From: Novosphingobium decolorationis
GTDB taxonomy: Bacteria; Pseudomonadota; Alphaproteobacteria; Sphingomonadales; Sphingomonadaceae
Direction of reading: 5' to 3'
DNA length: 64,000 bases
Assembly: GCF_018417475.1 (NCBI RefSeq)
Contig: NZ_CP054856.1
Coordinates: forward strand, 2,511,001 to 2,575,000
Position 1 is the first letter of the stretch. Every line of letters starts with the position of its first letter. This document shows positions 1 through 7,544 of this stretch, piece by piece. The position numbers and the translations under genes were made by a program. The notes under the pieces were generated by a model, which was not told the DNA's origin, ran no database searches, and saw only the letters and a program-made list of their open reading frames with translations.

Positions 1-396
1 GCCACGATGCTCGCCACCTGCGGCTCGGACGAGGCGGTAATCCCGCTGGCCGAGCAGTTCTGGGCCTGGCAGCCCAACATGTTCGAGAACCTGCAGAGCG
101 CGGGCGAGGAAAAGCTCCAGCAGATCGGCGCAATGCCGCGCGACAAGCAGTTCGCCGCGCTTGCCGAGGCCTCGGGCATGACCGACTTCTTCGCCTCGCG
201 CGGGATCTCCAAGGAGCAGGGCGCACAGTGCCTCGCCAAGACCGAGACCGCGCAGGCCCTCGCGGACCAGACCGATGCGGCCGGCAAGGAAAAGAACATC
301 ACCGGCACCCCCACCTTCTTCATCAACGGCGCCAACGTCGGATCGATGGAATGGAAGCCGCTTGAAGCCAAGCTGCAGCAGGCCGGCGCGCGCTGA
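1..396 (+). CDS. DsbA-family thioredoxin-fold protein, C-terminal part (5' truncated by window edge)
   Basis: The reading frame is open from the first base, so the start lies outside the window; an internal ATG at 7 is probably not the real start. The visible residues are helical and end in a thioredoxin-fold segment with GTPTFFING, whose TP pair is the cis-proline loop of DsbA-like oxidoreductases. The CxxC active site would lie upstream and cannot be checked. Such proteins usually act in the periplasm on disulfide bonds. The gene ends 45 bp before smc on the same strand. The family call is fairly secure; the exact role (oxidase or isomerase) is not. Confidence 0.8.
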   Translation, partial: ATMLATCGSDEAVIPLAEQFWAWQPNMFENLQSAGEEKLQQIGAMPRDKQFAALAEASGMTDFFASRGISKEQGAQCLAKTETAQALADQTDAAGKEKNITGTPTFFINGANVGSMEWKPLEAKLQQAGAR

Positions 397-441
397 TGCT
401 ACGGGCGGTCCTTCCCTGCCCCGAGCGGGCGTAGGACCGCC

Positions 442-3400
442 GTGCATTTCCGGCGTCTCAAGCTCACCGGCTTCAAGAGCTTCGTCGAACCTTCCGAACT
501 GCACATCGAGCCCGGCCTGACAGGCGTCGTGGGCCCCAACGGCTGCGGCAAGTCCAATCTCCTCGAAGCGTTGCGCTGGGTCATGGGCGAAAGCTCGGCC
601 AAGTCGATGCGCGGCGGCGGCATGGAGGACGTGATCTTCGCAGGCACGTCGGGCCGCCCCGCGCGCGCCTTTGCCGAAGTCGTCCTCCAGGCCCGGACGC
701 ACGACGACGAAGAGCTCGAGGTCGTGCGCCGGATCGAGCGCGGCGCAGGCTCGGCCTACCGCGTCAACGGGCGCGACGTGCGGGCCAAGGACGTCGCGCT
801 CATCTTTGCCGATGCCGCCACCGGCGCGCACAGCCCCGCGCTCGTCAGCCAGGGCCGCATCGCGGCGGTCGTCGCGGCCAAGCCTGCCGAGCGCCGCGCC
901 ATGCTGGAGGATGCCGCGGGGATCTCAGGCCTCCACGTGCGCCGCAAGGACGCCGAGCAGAAGCTGCGCGCGACCGAGACCAACCTTGCCCGGCTCGAGG
1001 ACATCATGGCCGGCCTCGACAAGCAGGTCGCCGGGCTGCGCCGCCAGGCCAAGGCGGCCGAACGCTACAAGCAAATCTCCGAGCAGATCCGCCACGCCGA
1101 GGCGCGCCTCCTCTACGCGCGCTGGCGCGATGCCGCCGCCGCCGCCGAGGCCGCGAAGAAGGAGGCCGAGGCCGCCGACACCCGCGTCGGGGCTGCCCAG
1201 CGCGCCGCCTTCGAGGCACAGAAAGCCCAAGGCGCCGCCGCGCAAGGCCTTGTCACCGCGCGCGATGAGCAGACCGACCGGCGCGACGATGTCCAGGCCC
1301 AAGCGCACCGTTTGTCCACCCTTACCAACCAGTTGGACGCGGCCGAGGAGCGGCGCGCCGACCTCGACCGCCAGAAGGCCCGGCTGGAGGAAGACCGCGA
1401 CCACGCCGACCGCGTCACGCGCGAAGCCGCCGAAGCGCTGGCCAAGCTGGAGACGGACCTTTCCGAGGGCGCCGCGAAGCTGGCCGAGGACGAGGCCCTG
1501 CGCCCGCGCCTCGCCAACGCATTGGAAGGGGTGGAGCGCGCCGCCCGCAGCGCCGAACTCGACCTTGCGCAGGCCACCGCCGCGCAGGCCGGGGTCGACG
1601 CCGAATGGCGCATCGCCGCCGCCGAGCTGGAGCAGGCACAGGGCCGCCTCGACCGGCTCGCCGCCGAAGCTGCAAAACTGGAGCAGCAGCGCGCCGCCCT
1701 CGCCCAGGAGGACGATCCCGACACGGCCCTCGCCGCCGCCCACACCCAGGCCGAAGCGGCCAGCACCGCGCTGGCCAACACGCGCGCCGCGCTCGAAGCG
1801 CTGGGCCAGCGCAAGAGCGCGCTGCAGGCCGAGCGTGACGCCGCCGCCTCCGCGCTGGCGGGCGCCAAGGCCGACCTGACCGGCGTGGAGCGCGAGCACG
1901 CCGCCCTCATGCGCGACCGCGAGGCCCGCGCCAAGGGCGCCAAGGCGGCACATGGCCTCCCCCGCGCGATCGACGCCCTGCGCGCCGAGCCCGGCTACGA
2001 ACGCGCGCTCGCCGCCGTGCTGGGGCGCGACGCCAAAGTGCCGCTCGGGCTCGTGGATGGGGCCGAAGGGCGCTTCTGGAGCGGGGCGCAGGCCCCTGAC
2101 CCCGTGGCGGACAGCCTCGCCGCCCACGTGCCGGAATGCCCCGAGGAACTGGCCGCCCGGCTCGCACTGGTCCATGTCGCGCCCGAAGACGATGGCCGCG
2201 CGCTCGCCCCGGGCGAATGGCTGGTGACGCTGGGCGGCGTGTTGCGGCGCTGGGACGGCTTTGTCGCGCGCGGCGAAGGCGGGGCCGAAGCCGCGCGGCT
2301 GGAAGCGGAAAACCGGCTCGCCGAACTGGAGGAGCGCCTGCCCCCCCTGCACGCGGCGGTCACGTCGGCCCAAGCGCAGCAGACGGACGCGCAGGACGCG
2401 CTGTCCGCCCTTCAGAGCGAGATCGTGGCCGCCGAACGCACGGTAGCCGAGGCCGCCAACACCGACCGCGCGGCCCTGCGCCGCGTCGATCAGGCCGAGG
2501 CCGCACGCGAACGCCACGCCGCCCGGTCCACCGAAGTCGCCACGGGCCTGGAGGACCTCGCCCAGCGCCGCGAGGTCGCGCAGGACGAGCTTGCCCAGGC
2601 CGAGGCGAAGCGCGCGGGGCTCCCCGATCCAGAAGCGGGCCGCGCCGCGCTCGACGCCGCGCGCACCCGCAACACCGAGGCCCGCGACGCGCACCAGACC
2701 GCAACCGCCCAGCTGGCCGCGCACGACCAGGCGCTGGCCGTCGCACGCGAGAGGCACGCAACGCAAGCCAGCGACATCCAGAGCTGGCAGACTCGCGCGG
2801 GCGATGCAGCGTCGCGCCTCGCGCAGATGGCCGGGCGGCTCGACGAGATCGAGACCGAGCTGCGCATCGTCGCGGCCAAGCCGGAGGCGCTCCACGACCA
2901 GATCGCCGAGGCCGAAGCGGTCCGTACCCGCCTCGCGGACGACCTCGCCCGCGCAGAAGAGGCCGTGGAGGCCGCGCAGGAGGCTGCCAAGGCCGCCGAC
3001 ACGGCGCTCGCCGCCTCGCAAGAGGAGCTCGCCAGCGCCCGCGAGGCCCGCGCCGGGGCCAACGCGCGCGCCGAAAACGAGGACGCGCGCCGTGTCGAAC
3101 TTGCGCGCCTGTCGGGCGAGCGCTTCCAGTGCCCGCCCCCGGTCCTGGCCGAACGCTACGCTTTCACCGCCGCCGACGTGGGCTCCGCCGAGGCCGAGAA
3201 TGCGCAGCTGGAAAAACTCTCCGCCGAGCGCGAACGGATCGGCCCGGTCAACCTCGTCGCCGCCGACGAACTCGCCGCCGCCGAAGCGCAGCTGGGCACC
3301 TCGGTCAGCGAGAAGGACGAACTGGCCGAGGCGGTCGCGCGCCTGCGCGGTTCGATCGGCAATCTCAACCGCGAGGGGCGCGAGCGGCTGCGCGCGGCCT

Positions 3401-3864
3401 TCGAGGCGGTCGACGCGCACTTCCAGCGCCTCTTCACCCAGTTGTTCATGGGCGGCAACGCGCACCTGGCCTTCATCGATTCGGACGATCCGCTCGAAGC
3501 GGGCCTCGAGATCTATGCCCAGCCGCCGGGCAAGCGACTCCAGTCGCTGACGCTGCTCTCGGGCGGGGAACAGGCGCTGACGGCGGTCGCGCTCGTCTTT
3601 GCGCTCTTCCTCACCAACCCCGCGCCGATCTGCGTGCTCGACGAGGTCGACGCCCCGCTCGACGATGCCAATGTCGAGCGCTTCTGCGACCTGCTCGACG
3701 CCATGACCCGCGAGACGCAGACCCGCTACCTCATCGTCACCCACAACGCCGTGACCATGAGCCGGATGCACCGCCTGTTCGGGGTCACGATGGTCGAAAA
3801 GGGCGTCTCGCGCCTTGTCAGCGTGGACCTGGGCGGGGCGGAAGAGCTGCTCGCGGCAGAGTAG
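442..3864 (+). CDS. smc: Chromosome segregation ATPase SMC
   Basis: SMC is the ATPase of the SMC-ScpAB complex that organises and segregates the chromosome. At 1140 aa the length is normal. The N-terminal head has a Walker A GPNGCGKS at residues 31-38. Long Ala/Glu/Arg-rich coiled coils follow, with a non-coiled hinge at roughly 500-630 and a second coiled coil. The C-terminal head has the ABC signature LLSGGEQ near 1038 and the Walker B CVLDEVD near 1064. The start is GTG, and MHFRRLKLTGFKSF is the expected N terminus of the family. The gene is followed 15 bp later by an intergenic palindromic repeat. Long open frames on the opposite strand are composition artefacts. Confidence 0.97.
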   Translation: MHFRRLKLTGFKSFVEPSELHIEPGLTGVVGPNGCGKSNLLEALRWVMGESSAKSMRGGGMEDVIFAGTSGRPARAFAEVVLQARTHDDEELEVVRRIERGAGSAYRVNGRDVRAKDVALIFADAATGAHSPALVSQGRIAAVVAAKPAERRAMLEDAAGISGLHVRRKDAEQKLRATETNLARLEDIMAGLDKQVAGLRRQAKAAERYKQISEQIRHAEARLLYARWRDAAAAAEAAKKEAEAADTRVGAAQRAAFEAQKAQGAAAQGLVTARDEQTDRRDDVQAQAHRLSTLTNQLDAAEERRADLDRQKARLEEDRDHADRVTREAAEALAKLETDLSEGAAKLAEDEALRPRLANALEGVERAARSAELDLAQATAAQAGVDAEWRIAAAELEQAQGRLDRLAAEAAKLEQQRAALAQEDDPDTALAAAHTQAEAASTALANTRAALEALGQRKSALQAERDAAASALAGAKADLTGVEREHAALMRDREARAKGAKAAHGLPRAIDALRAEPGYERALAAVLGRDAKVPLGLVDGAEGRFWSGAQAPDPVADSLAAHVPECPEELAARLALVHVAPEDDGRALAPGEWLVTLGGVLRRWDGFVARGEGGAEAARLEAENRLAELEERLPPLHAAVTSAQAQQTDAQDALSALQSEIVAAERTVAEAANTDRAALRRVDQAEAARERHAARSTEVATGLEDLAQRREVAQDELAQAEAKRAGLPDPEAGRAALDAARTRNTEARDAHQTATAQLAAHDQALAVARERHATQASDIQSWQTRAGDAASRLAQMAGRLDEIETELRIVAAKPEALHDQIAEAEAVRTRLADDLARAEEAVEAAQEAAKAADTALAASQEELASAREARAGANARAENEDARRVELARLSGERFQCPPPVLAERYAFTAADVGSAEAENAQLEKLSAERERIGPVNLVAADELAAAEAQLGTSVSEKDELAEAVARLRGSIGNLNREGRERLRAAFEAVDAHFQRLFTQLFMGGNAHLAFIDSDDPLEAGLEIYAQPPGKRLQSLTLLSGGEQALTAVALVFALFLTNPAPICVLDEVDAPLDDANVERFCDLLDAMTRETQTRYLIVTHNAVTMSRMHRLFGVTMVEKGVSRLVSVDLGGAEELLAAE

Positions 3865-3878
3865 AAGAAAAGAGGATA

Positions 3879-3994
3879 CAAGGGGCCATCGCCCCTTGGA
3901 CCCCGGAAATGGGCGACCTCACCCCATTAGTCCCACGTAGCGCGACCAAGTTGAGCTCGACCATTTTGGGAGCCCGAGGGCGATGGCCCTCGGA
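3879..3994 (-). repeat. Intergenic palindromic repeat, copy 1 (B and A modules, reverse)
   Basis: The B hairpin, AAGGGGCCATCGCCCCTT in this orientation, lies at 3879-3899. The A hairpin CCGAGGGCGATGGCCCTCGG lies at 3974-3993, with a spacer containing GACCTCACC between them. The copy starts 15 bp after the smc stop codon. The same modules recur at eleven other places in the window. Confidence 0.9.
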
Positions 3995-4032
3995 AATGTC
4001 CTTTCATCTTTCATCCAAAACACTTGCCCTCC

Positions 4033-4066
4033 CGATCAATTGGCTTAATGGCATACCAATTGATCG
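4033..4066. promoter_or_regulatory. Perfect 11-bp inverted repeat, candidate operator
   Basis: CGATCAATTGG at 4033-4043 is matched exactly by CCAATTGATCG at 4056-4066, with a 12-bp spacer. It stands about 110 bp upstream of the GTG of the DUF3598-like gene and is AT-rich compared with its surroundings. A dimeric repressor or activator site is the simplest reading. No regulator gene adjoins it, so the binding protein is unknown. Confidence 0.5.
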
Positions 4067-4175
4067 CACCCCGGATAGCCCCGCAAAGAGCTCTCCCCCG
4101 GTGCCGCGATCCTCCAAGAATAGGCCCACGTTGCCACGAAGGTGGCGCGCAAGATCCCCCGGAAGGAGAGTACCC

Positions 4176-4700
4176 GTGACCGACCTGATCAACCAGCCCG
4201 GCGTGCGCGAAGCCATGCCGATCCTCGCCTCGAACGAAGGTGTGTGGGAAGGCTGGTACCGCTATTACGATGCCAAGACCGGCGAACTCGTCGACCAGCA
4301 CCGCTCGCGCCTGATCTGCCGCCTGATCCACAAGGACGGCGTCGATCACTACCACCAGACCAACCACTACTTCTGGGACGACGGCCGCAAGGAAGTGCGC
4401 GACTTCCCCGCGGTCTACAAGGACGGCCGCATCTGGTGGGACAACGATCTCATCAAGGGCTGGGCCGCCGAGATGCAGCCCGACGACTTCAACCGCTCGA
4501 CCTGCCTCAACTGGACCCGCAAGAACGAGCCGGGCATCTACCTCTACGAGATGATCCAGAACAACGACGCGCGCACCCACCGCTCGCGCACCTGGCAGTG
4601 GTTCCGCGACGGCATCTGCTACCAGCGCACGCTGATCGACGAGAAGTTCATCACCCCCGACTGGCAGAACTTCACCAACGAGGACGCGCCCGACGTCTGA
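4176..4700 (+). CDS. DUF3598-like domain protein
   Basis: This is a soluble 174-aa protein with no signal peptide, rich in Trp, Tyr and charged residues. Its opening ILASNEGVWEGWYRYYD resembles the N-terminal strand of calycin-like DUF3598 proteins. No catalytic motif is recognised and no function is assigned. The GTG start was chosen because GGAAGGAG lies 6-13 bp upstream and the frame further 5' is only read-through from smc. An inverted repeat at 4033 suggests individual regulation, and a good terminator follows at 4727. Confidence 0.7.
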   Translation: MTDLINQPGVREAMPILASNEGVWEGWYRYYDAKTGELVDQHRSRLICRLIHKDGVDHYHQTNHYFWDDGRKEVRDFPAVYKDGRIWWDNDLIKGWAAEMQPDDFNRSTCLNWTRKNEPGIYLYEMIQNNDARTHRSRTWQWFRDGICYQRTLIDEKFITPDWQNFTNEDAPDV

Positions 4701-4726
4701 GGCTCCACCTCGTCGAGACGCACGAA

Positions 4727-4755
4727 GGGGCTGCGCCGATGCGCGGCCCCTTTTT
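4727..4755 (+). terminator. Rho-independent terminator
   Basis: GGGGCTGCGC pairs with GCGCGGCCCC across a four-base loop, with one G-U pair, and is followed by TTTTT. It ends the DUF3598-like transcript. The A tract on the left is too weak for it to be called a strong terminator for soxR on the opposite strand. Confidence 0.8.
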
Positions 4756-4764
4756 CGTGAACGC

Positions 4765-5205
4765 TCAGTCGGGGGCCAGCACCAGACGCGGCCCCGGGCC
4801 TTCCCGCCCCTTCACATCCTCGGCGTTGTAGAGGTGGCACTTGGCAAGACTGAGGCAGCCGCAGCCGATGCACCCGTCGAGCCGGTCGCGGGTGCGCTCG
4901 AGCATGGCGATCTGGTCCTCGATCGCCCGGCGCATCGAACGGCTGATGCGCGCCCAGTCCTGTGCACTCGGCGTGCGGCCCTGCGGCAGGCGCGCCAGTT
5001 CCCGCTCGATCTCGGCAAGCGGCAGCCCCAGCTTCTGCGCGATGAGGATGAAGCTCACGCGCCGGATGTCCGAGCGCAGAAACCGCCGCTGGTTCCCGCT
5101 CGTGCGCAGCGCCTGGAGCAGGCCCTTCTCCTCGTAGAAGCGGATCGCGGAGGTCTTTACGCCCGTGCGCCGGGCCAGTTCGCCGATGGTGATGAAGCTG
5201 GGCAT
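4765..5205 (-). CDS. soxR: Redox-sensitive transcriptional activator SoxR
   Basis: SoxR is a MerR-family dimer whose [2Fe-2S] cluster senses redox-cycling compounds and superoxide. This 146-aa protein has the winged HTH at residues 5-45 (IGELARRTGVKTSAIRFYEE), a dimerisation helix at about 85-110, and the cluster ligands Cys112, Cys115, Cys117 and Cys123 in CIGCGCLSLAKC. The start at 5205 gives the usual N terminus; the frame extends further but that part runs into a repeat. A SoxR-type operator lies in front of the divergent VOC gene, suggesting a one-target local regulon. Confidence 0.96.
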   Translation of the reverse strand: MPSFITIGELARRTGVKTSAIRFYEEKGLLQALRTSGNQRRFLRSDIRRVSFILIAQKLGLPLAEIERELARLPQGRTPSAQDWARISRSMRRAIEDQIAMLERTRDRLDGCIGCGCLSLAKCHLYNAEDVKGREGPGPRLVLAPD

Positions 5206-5245
5206 CGCGGTCTCCGGGAAGATGGAAAAAGGAACAGGCATGATT

Positions 5246-5265
5246 CCGAGGGCCATCGCCCTCGG
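5246..5265 (+). repeat. Intergenic palindromic repeat, copy 2 (A module only)
   Basis: The sequence CCGAGGGCCATCGCCCTCGG has 8-bp arms and a CATC loop. It is followed by the GGCTCCC and GTCGAGCTCACC spacer seen in longer copies, but the B module is missing. It lies between the divergent soxR and VOC genes, an unusual place for this family. Confidence 0.85.
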
Positions 5266-5328
5266 GCTCCCAAAACGGTCGAGCTCACCTTTGTCGCGCC
5301 GCCTTCACACAGGACGCACATTTCCCGC

Positions 5329-5359
5329 TTGATCTCAACCTAACTTGAACTTGCACTTT
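5329..5359 (+). promoter_or_regulatory. SoxR-type promoter/operator in front of the VOC gene
   Basis: TCTCAACCTAACTTGAAC at 5333-5350 matches the enterobacterial soxS operator CCTCAAGTTAACTTGAGG at 13 of 18 positions. It sits between TTGATC (-35, 5329-5334) and a weak -10 CACTTT (5354-5359). The 19-bp spacing is typical of promoters that MerR-family activators open by DNA distortion. The divergent neighbour is soxR itself. The site is seen in the sequence; the regulation is inferred. Confidence 0.72.
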
Positions 5360-5403
5360 CTCCAAGCCGGTTGATTCGCCGGTGACACAACAGGAGAAAA
5401 GTC

Positions 5404-5775
5404 ATGGCCCGTGGCCGTCTGGAGCACGCCAACATCACCGTCAGCGACATTGATCGCTCGTCCCGCCTGCTGCAGAGCCTGCTCGGCTGGCACGAGCGCT
5501 GGCGCGGGCCCGCCATCAACGGCGGCGAGACGATCCATGTCGGCGAGGCGTTCAGCTACATGGCGGTCTATACCGACCGCAAGGCGCACGAAGGGTTCGC
5601 CAAGGGCCAGCCGCTCAACCACATCGGGCTGGTGGTGGACGATCTCGACGCGGCCGAGGCGGTGGTGATCGCAGCCGGGCTCACCCCGTTCAACCATGGC
5701 GACTACGAGCCGGGGCGGCGCTTCTATTTCTTCGACTGGGACCACATCGAATTCGAGGTGGTCAGCTATGAATGA
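5404..5775 (+). CDS. VOC (glyoxalase/dioxygenase superfamily) protein
   Basis: This 123-aa single-domain protein has paired beta-alpha-beta-beta-beta modules typical of the vicinal oxygen chelate fold. Candidate metal ligands are His8 (LEHANITV), the His in LNHIGLVVDD and the Glu in HIEFEVVS. Members include glyoxalases, dioxygenases and antibiotic-binding proteins, and the substrate cannot be read from the sequence. The start has a good ribosome-binding site (CAGGAG). The SoxR-type operator upstream suggests a role in coping with redox-active compounds. Confidence 0.88.
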   Translation: MARGRLEHANITVSDIDRSSRLLQSLLGWHERWRGPAINGGETIHVGEAFSYMAVYTDRKAHEGFAKGQPLNHIGLVVDDLDAAEAVVIAAGLTPFNHGDYEPGRRFYFFDWDHIEFEVVSYE

Positions 5776-5783
5776 GCCCGTGC

Positions 5784-6458
5784 TCAGAGAAGCCGGGGCA
5801 TGGTCTCGTCCGCGTCCCCGTCGGGCTCCGCGCCCTCTTCGGCCGACGCTGGCAGATCGCCTGCGCCGGTCCATAGCCGCCGTGTTCGCTCCACCGTCAG
5901 CGGCGCCGGGGAGGTAACGCACAGACCAAACGCCTCTTCCGGCGCGGCCTCGATCCAGCGGGACCAGTCGCGCCGGGGGAGGAGGACGGGCATGCGGTCA
6001 TGGACATCGACCATCTGTTCGCAGGCGGGTGCCATGACCAGGGTGTAGACCCGGCCCCATTCCGGGCTGTCGCGCCACAGGCCCGCAACCGCGAAAGTGT
6101 CCACCCCCTCGATCCCGTACCAGGTGCGCGTCATCTGCCCCGCGTTCCCCTCGGGCTCGGCCCAGCGTGTGACGGGCACCAGGCAGCGGCGGTGGACGAA
6201 GCTGTCCTTCCAGAAACGGGTGTGCAGCTTGTCGTCGCGCGCGTTGGTGACGGGCTTGGGCTTGAGGGGCTGGCCCTGCCGGCCCTTCAGCACGAGCGGA
6301 AAGCCCCAGGTCATCGTCTGCGCGCGCCCCTCCGCAACGACAAGGCCGGAGTAACCGGGATAGACTTCCTCGGCGAAGTTGGCACCTTCCTGGGGCAGAA
6401 CCTCGAACAGGGCGGCGACCTCGGCGGTGCCCTTGGTCATGCGGTAGAGATTGCACAT
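5784..6458 (-). CDS. SOS response-associated peptidase (SRAP/YedK/HMCES family)
   Basis: SRAP proteins form a covalent thiazolidine link with abasic sites in single-stranded DNA and shield them during replication. The 224-aa sequence begins MCNLYR, leaving the catalytic Cys2 at the N terminus after Met removal. The other expected active-site residues are visible: Asn72 in TNARDD, Glu101 in AEPEG and His153 in DVHDRMPVLL. The start is fixed by the requirement for Cys2. It lies 21 bp downstream of ubiA on the same strand. No LexA box was recognised. Confidence 0.93.
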   Translation of the reverse strand: MCNLYRMTKGTAEVAALFEVLPQEGANFAEEVYPGYSGLVVAEGRAQTMTWGFPLVLKGRQGQPLKPKPVTNARDDKLHTRFWKDSFVHRRCLVPVTRWAEPEGNAGQMTRTWYGIEGVDTFAVAGLWRDSPEWGRVYTLVMAPACEQMVDVHDRMPVLLPRRDWSRWIEAAPEEAFGLCVTSPAPLTVERTRRLWTGAGDLPASAEEGAEPDGDADETMPRLL

Positions 6459-6479
6459 GATGGCCGTTGGGGCGCGTCC

Positions 6480-7430
6480 TCAGACGACCCCGGCGTTGCC
6501 CACCACCCAGCAGGCCAGCACCATCACGAAACCCAGATCCCGGTTCGAGCGGAACCGCGCCAGCGCGTTGTCGCCGTCTGCTGTGTCGAGTGTCACGACC
6601 TGGAAGCCCAGGTGCATCGCGACGGGCACCAGCGCCATCAGGCCCACCCAGTCCGGGCGCACCGTCCAGAAGGCGAGCCCCCAGAACGCCACGGCCAGCG
6701 CGTAGAAGCCACCGACGCCCAGCCGCACGTGCTCGCCCAGCCGCCGCGCAGACGAACGGATGCCCACCAGCGCATCGTCCTCGCGGTCCTGGATGGCGTA
6801 GATCGTGTCGTAGCCGATGCACCACACGATGGAGCCTGCGTAAAGCGCGGCCAGCGCGCCCAGCTGGTCCTGCCGGATCTCGATCCAGCCGACCAGCGCG
6901 CCCCAGGTGAAGACCAGGCCAAGCCAGGCCTGCGGCCACCAGGTGATGCGCTTCATGAACGGATAGGCCGCCACGAGCGCCACGCTGCCCAGCGCCACCA
7001 GCTGCGCTTCAAGGCGCAGTTGGAAGAGAACCACAAGGCCCACCGCACAGAGCAGCAGGAGCCAGCCCCAGGCCGCCTTCTTGCTCACCCGACCACTTGC
7101 CACCGGGCGCTGCGCGGTGCGCGCCACCTTGCGGTCAAGGTCGGCATCGACAATGTCGTTGAGCACGCAGCCCGCGCCGCGCATCGCAATCGAGCCCACC
7201 AGCAGCCAGGCGATGAGCCCCAGGCGCTGTTCGCCGCCCGCCAGCATCACGCTCCACGCGCAGGGCCAGAACAGCAGCCACCAGCCGATAGGACGGTCGA
7301 AACGGGCCAGCATCGCGTAATCGCGAAGCTGGGGCGGCAGGGCCGCGACGAGGCCACGTTGCTGGCTGTCGGGGACGAAGGTAGGATCACTCACCCCCCG
7401 GGAAATACCGGATCGGGACGCCCCTGTCAT
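6480..7430 (-). CDS. ubiA: 4-hydroxybenzoate polyprenyltransferase
   Basis: UbiA attaches the polyprenyl tail to 4-hydroxybenzoate in ubiquinone synthesis at the inner membrane. The 316-aa protein has about eight to nine membrane segments. Both Asp-rich motifs that bind the Mg-diphosphate are present: NDIVDADLDRKVARTAQRP from residue 91 and DTIYAIQDREDD from 208. The first 30 residues are variable, and GTG codons inside them could be the true start. It is divergent from the M20 peptidase gene. Confidence 0.95.
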   Translation of the reverse strand: MTGASRSGISRGVSDPTFVPDSQQRGLVAALPPQLRDYAMLARFDRPIGWWLLFWPCAWSVMLAGGEQRLGLIAWLLVGSIAMRGAGCVLNDIVDADLDRKVARTAQRPVASGRVSKKAAWGWLLLLCAVGLVVLFQLRLEAQLVALGSVALVAAYPFMKRITWWPQAWLGLVFTWGALVGWIEIRQDQLGALAALYAGSIVWCIGYDTIYAIQDREDDALVGIRSSARRLGEHVRLGVGGFYALAVAFWGLAFWTVRPDWVGLMALVPVAMHLGFQVVTLDTADGDNALARFRSNRDLGFVMVLACWVVGNAGVV

Positions 7431-7544
7431 GTCCTGCGTGTCCCATGCACACAGCCTTGCCGCTTTGGCGTTGCGCCAGGTGCCTGAACGCGCAACAACA
7501 CAGGCTCGCTCACAACGCGATCACGAACGGGGGACACGAAAACG

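Larger units (their letters stand above)
3865..4175. other. Intergenic region with repeat and operator-like palindrome
   Basis: This 311-bp gap between smc and the DUF3598-like gene contains no convincing gene. Its first half is a reverse-oriented copy of the intergenic palindromic repeat (3879-3994). The second half is less GC-rich and contains a perfect inverted repeat at 4033-4066, probably regulatory for the downstream gene. A ribosome-binding site GGAAGGAG lies just before the GTG at 4176. Confidence 0.8.

Noticed and set aside
925..3771. Very long minus-strand open frame (948 codons) opposite smc
   Set aside because: It is a codon-bias shadow of smc; the translation is low-complexity Arg/Gly/Leu-rich and matches no family, while smc is unambiguous.
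2136..4700. Single plus-strand frame joining smc sequence to the DUF3598-like protein
   Set aside because: Its first part is out of frame with smc. The real gene begins at the GTG at 4176, which has a ribosome-binding site.
6000..7487. Plus-strand frame of 495 codons across the SRAP and ubiA genes
   Set aside because: It spans two well-supported minus-strand genes and reads as compositionally biased Arg/His/Pro-rich sequence without motifs.
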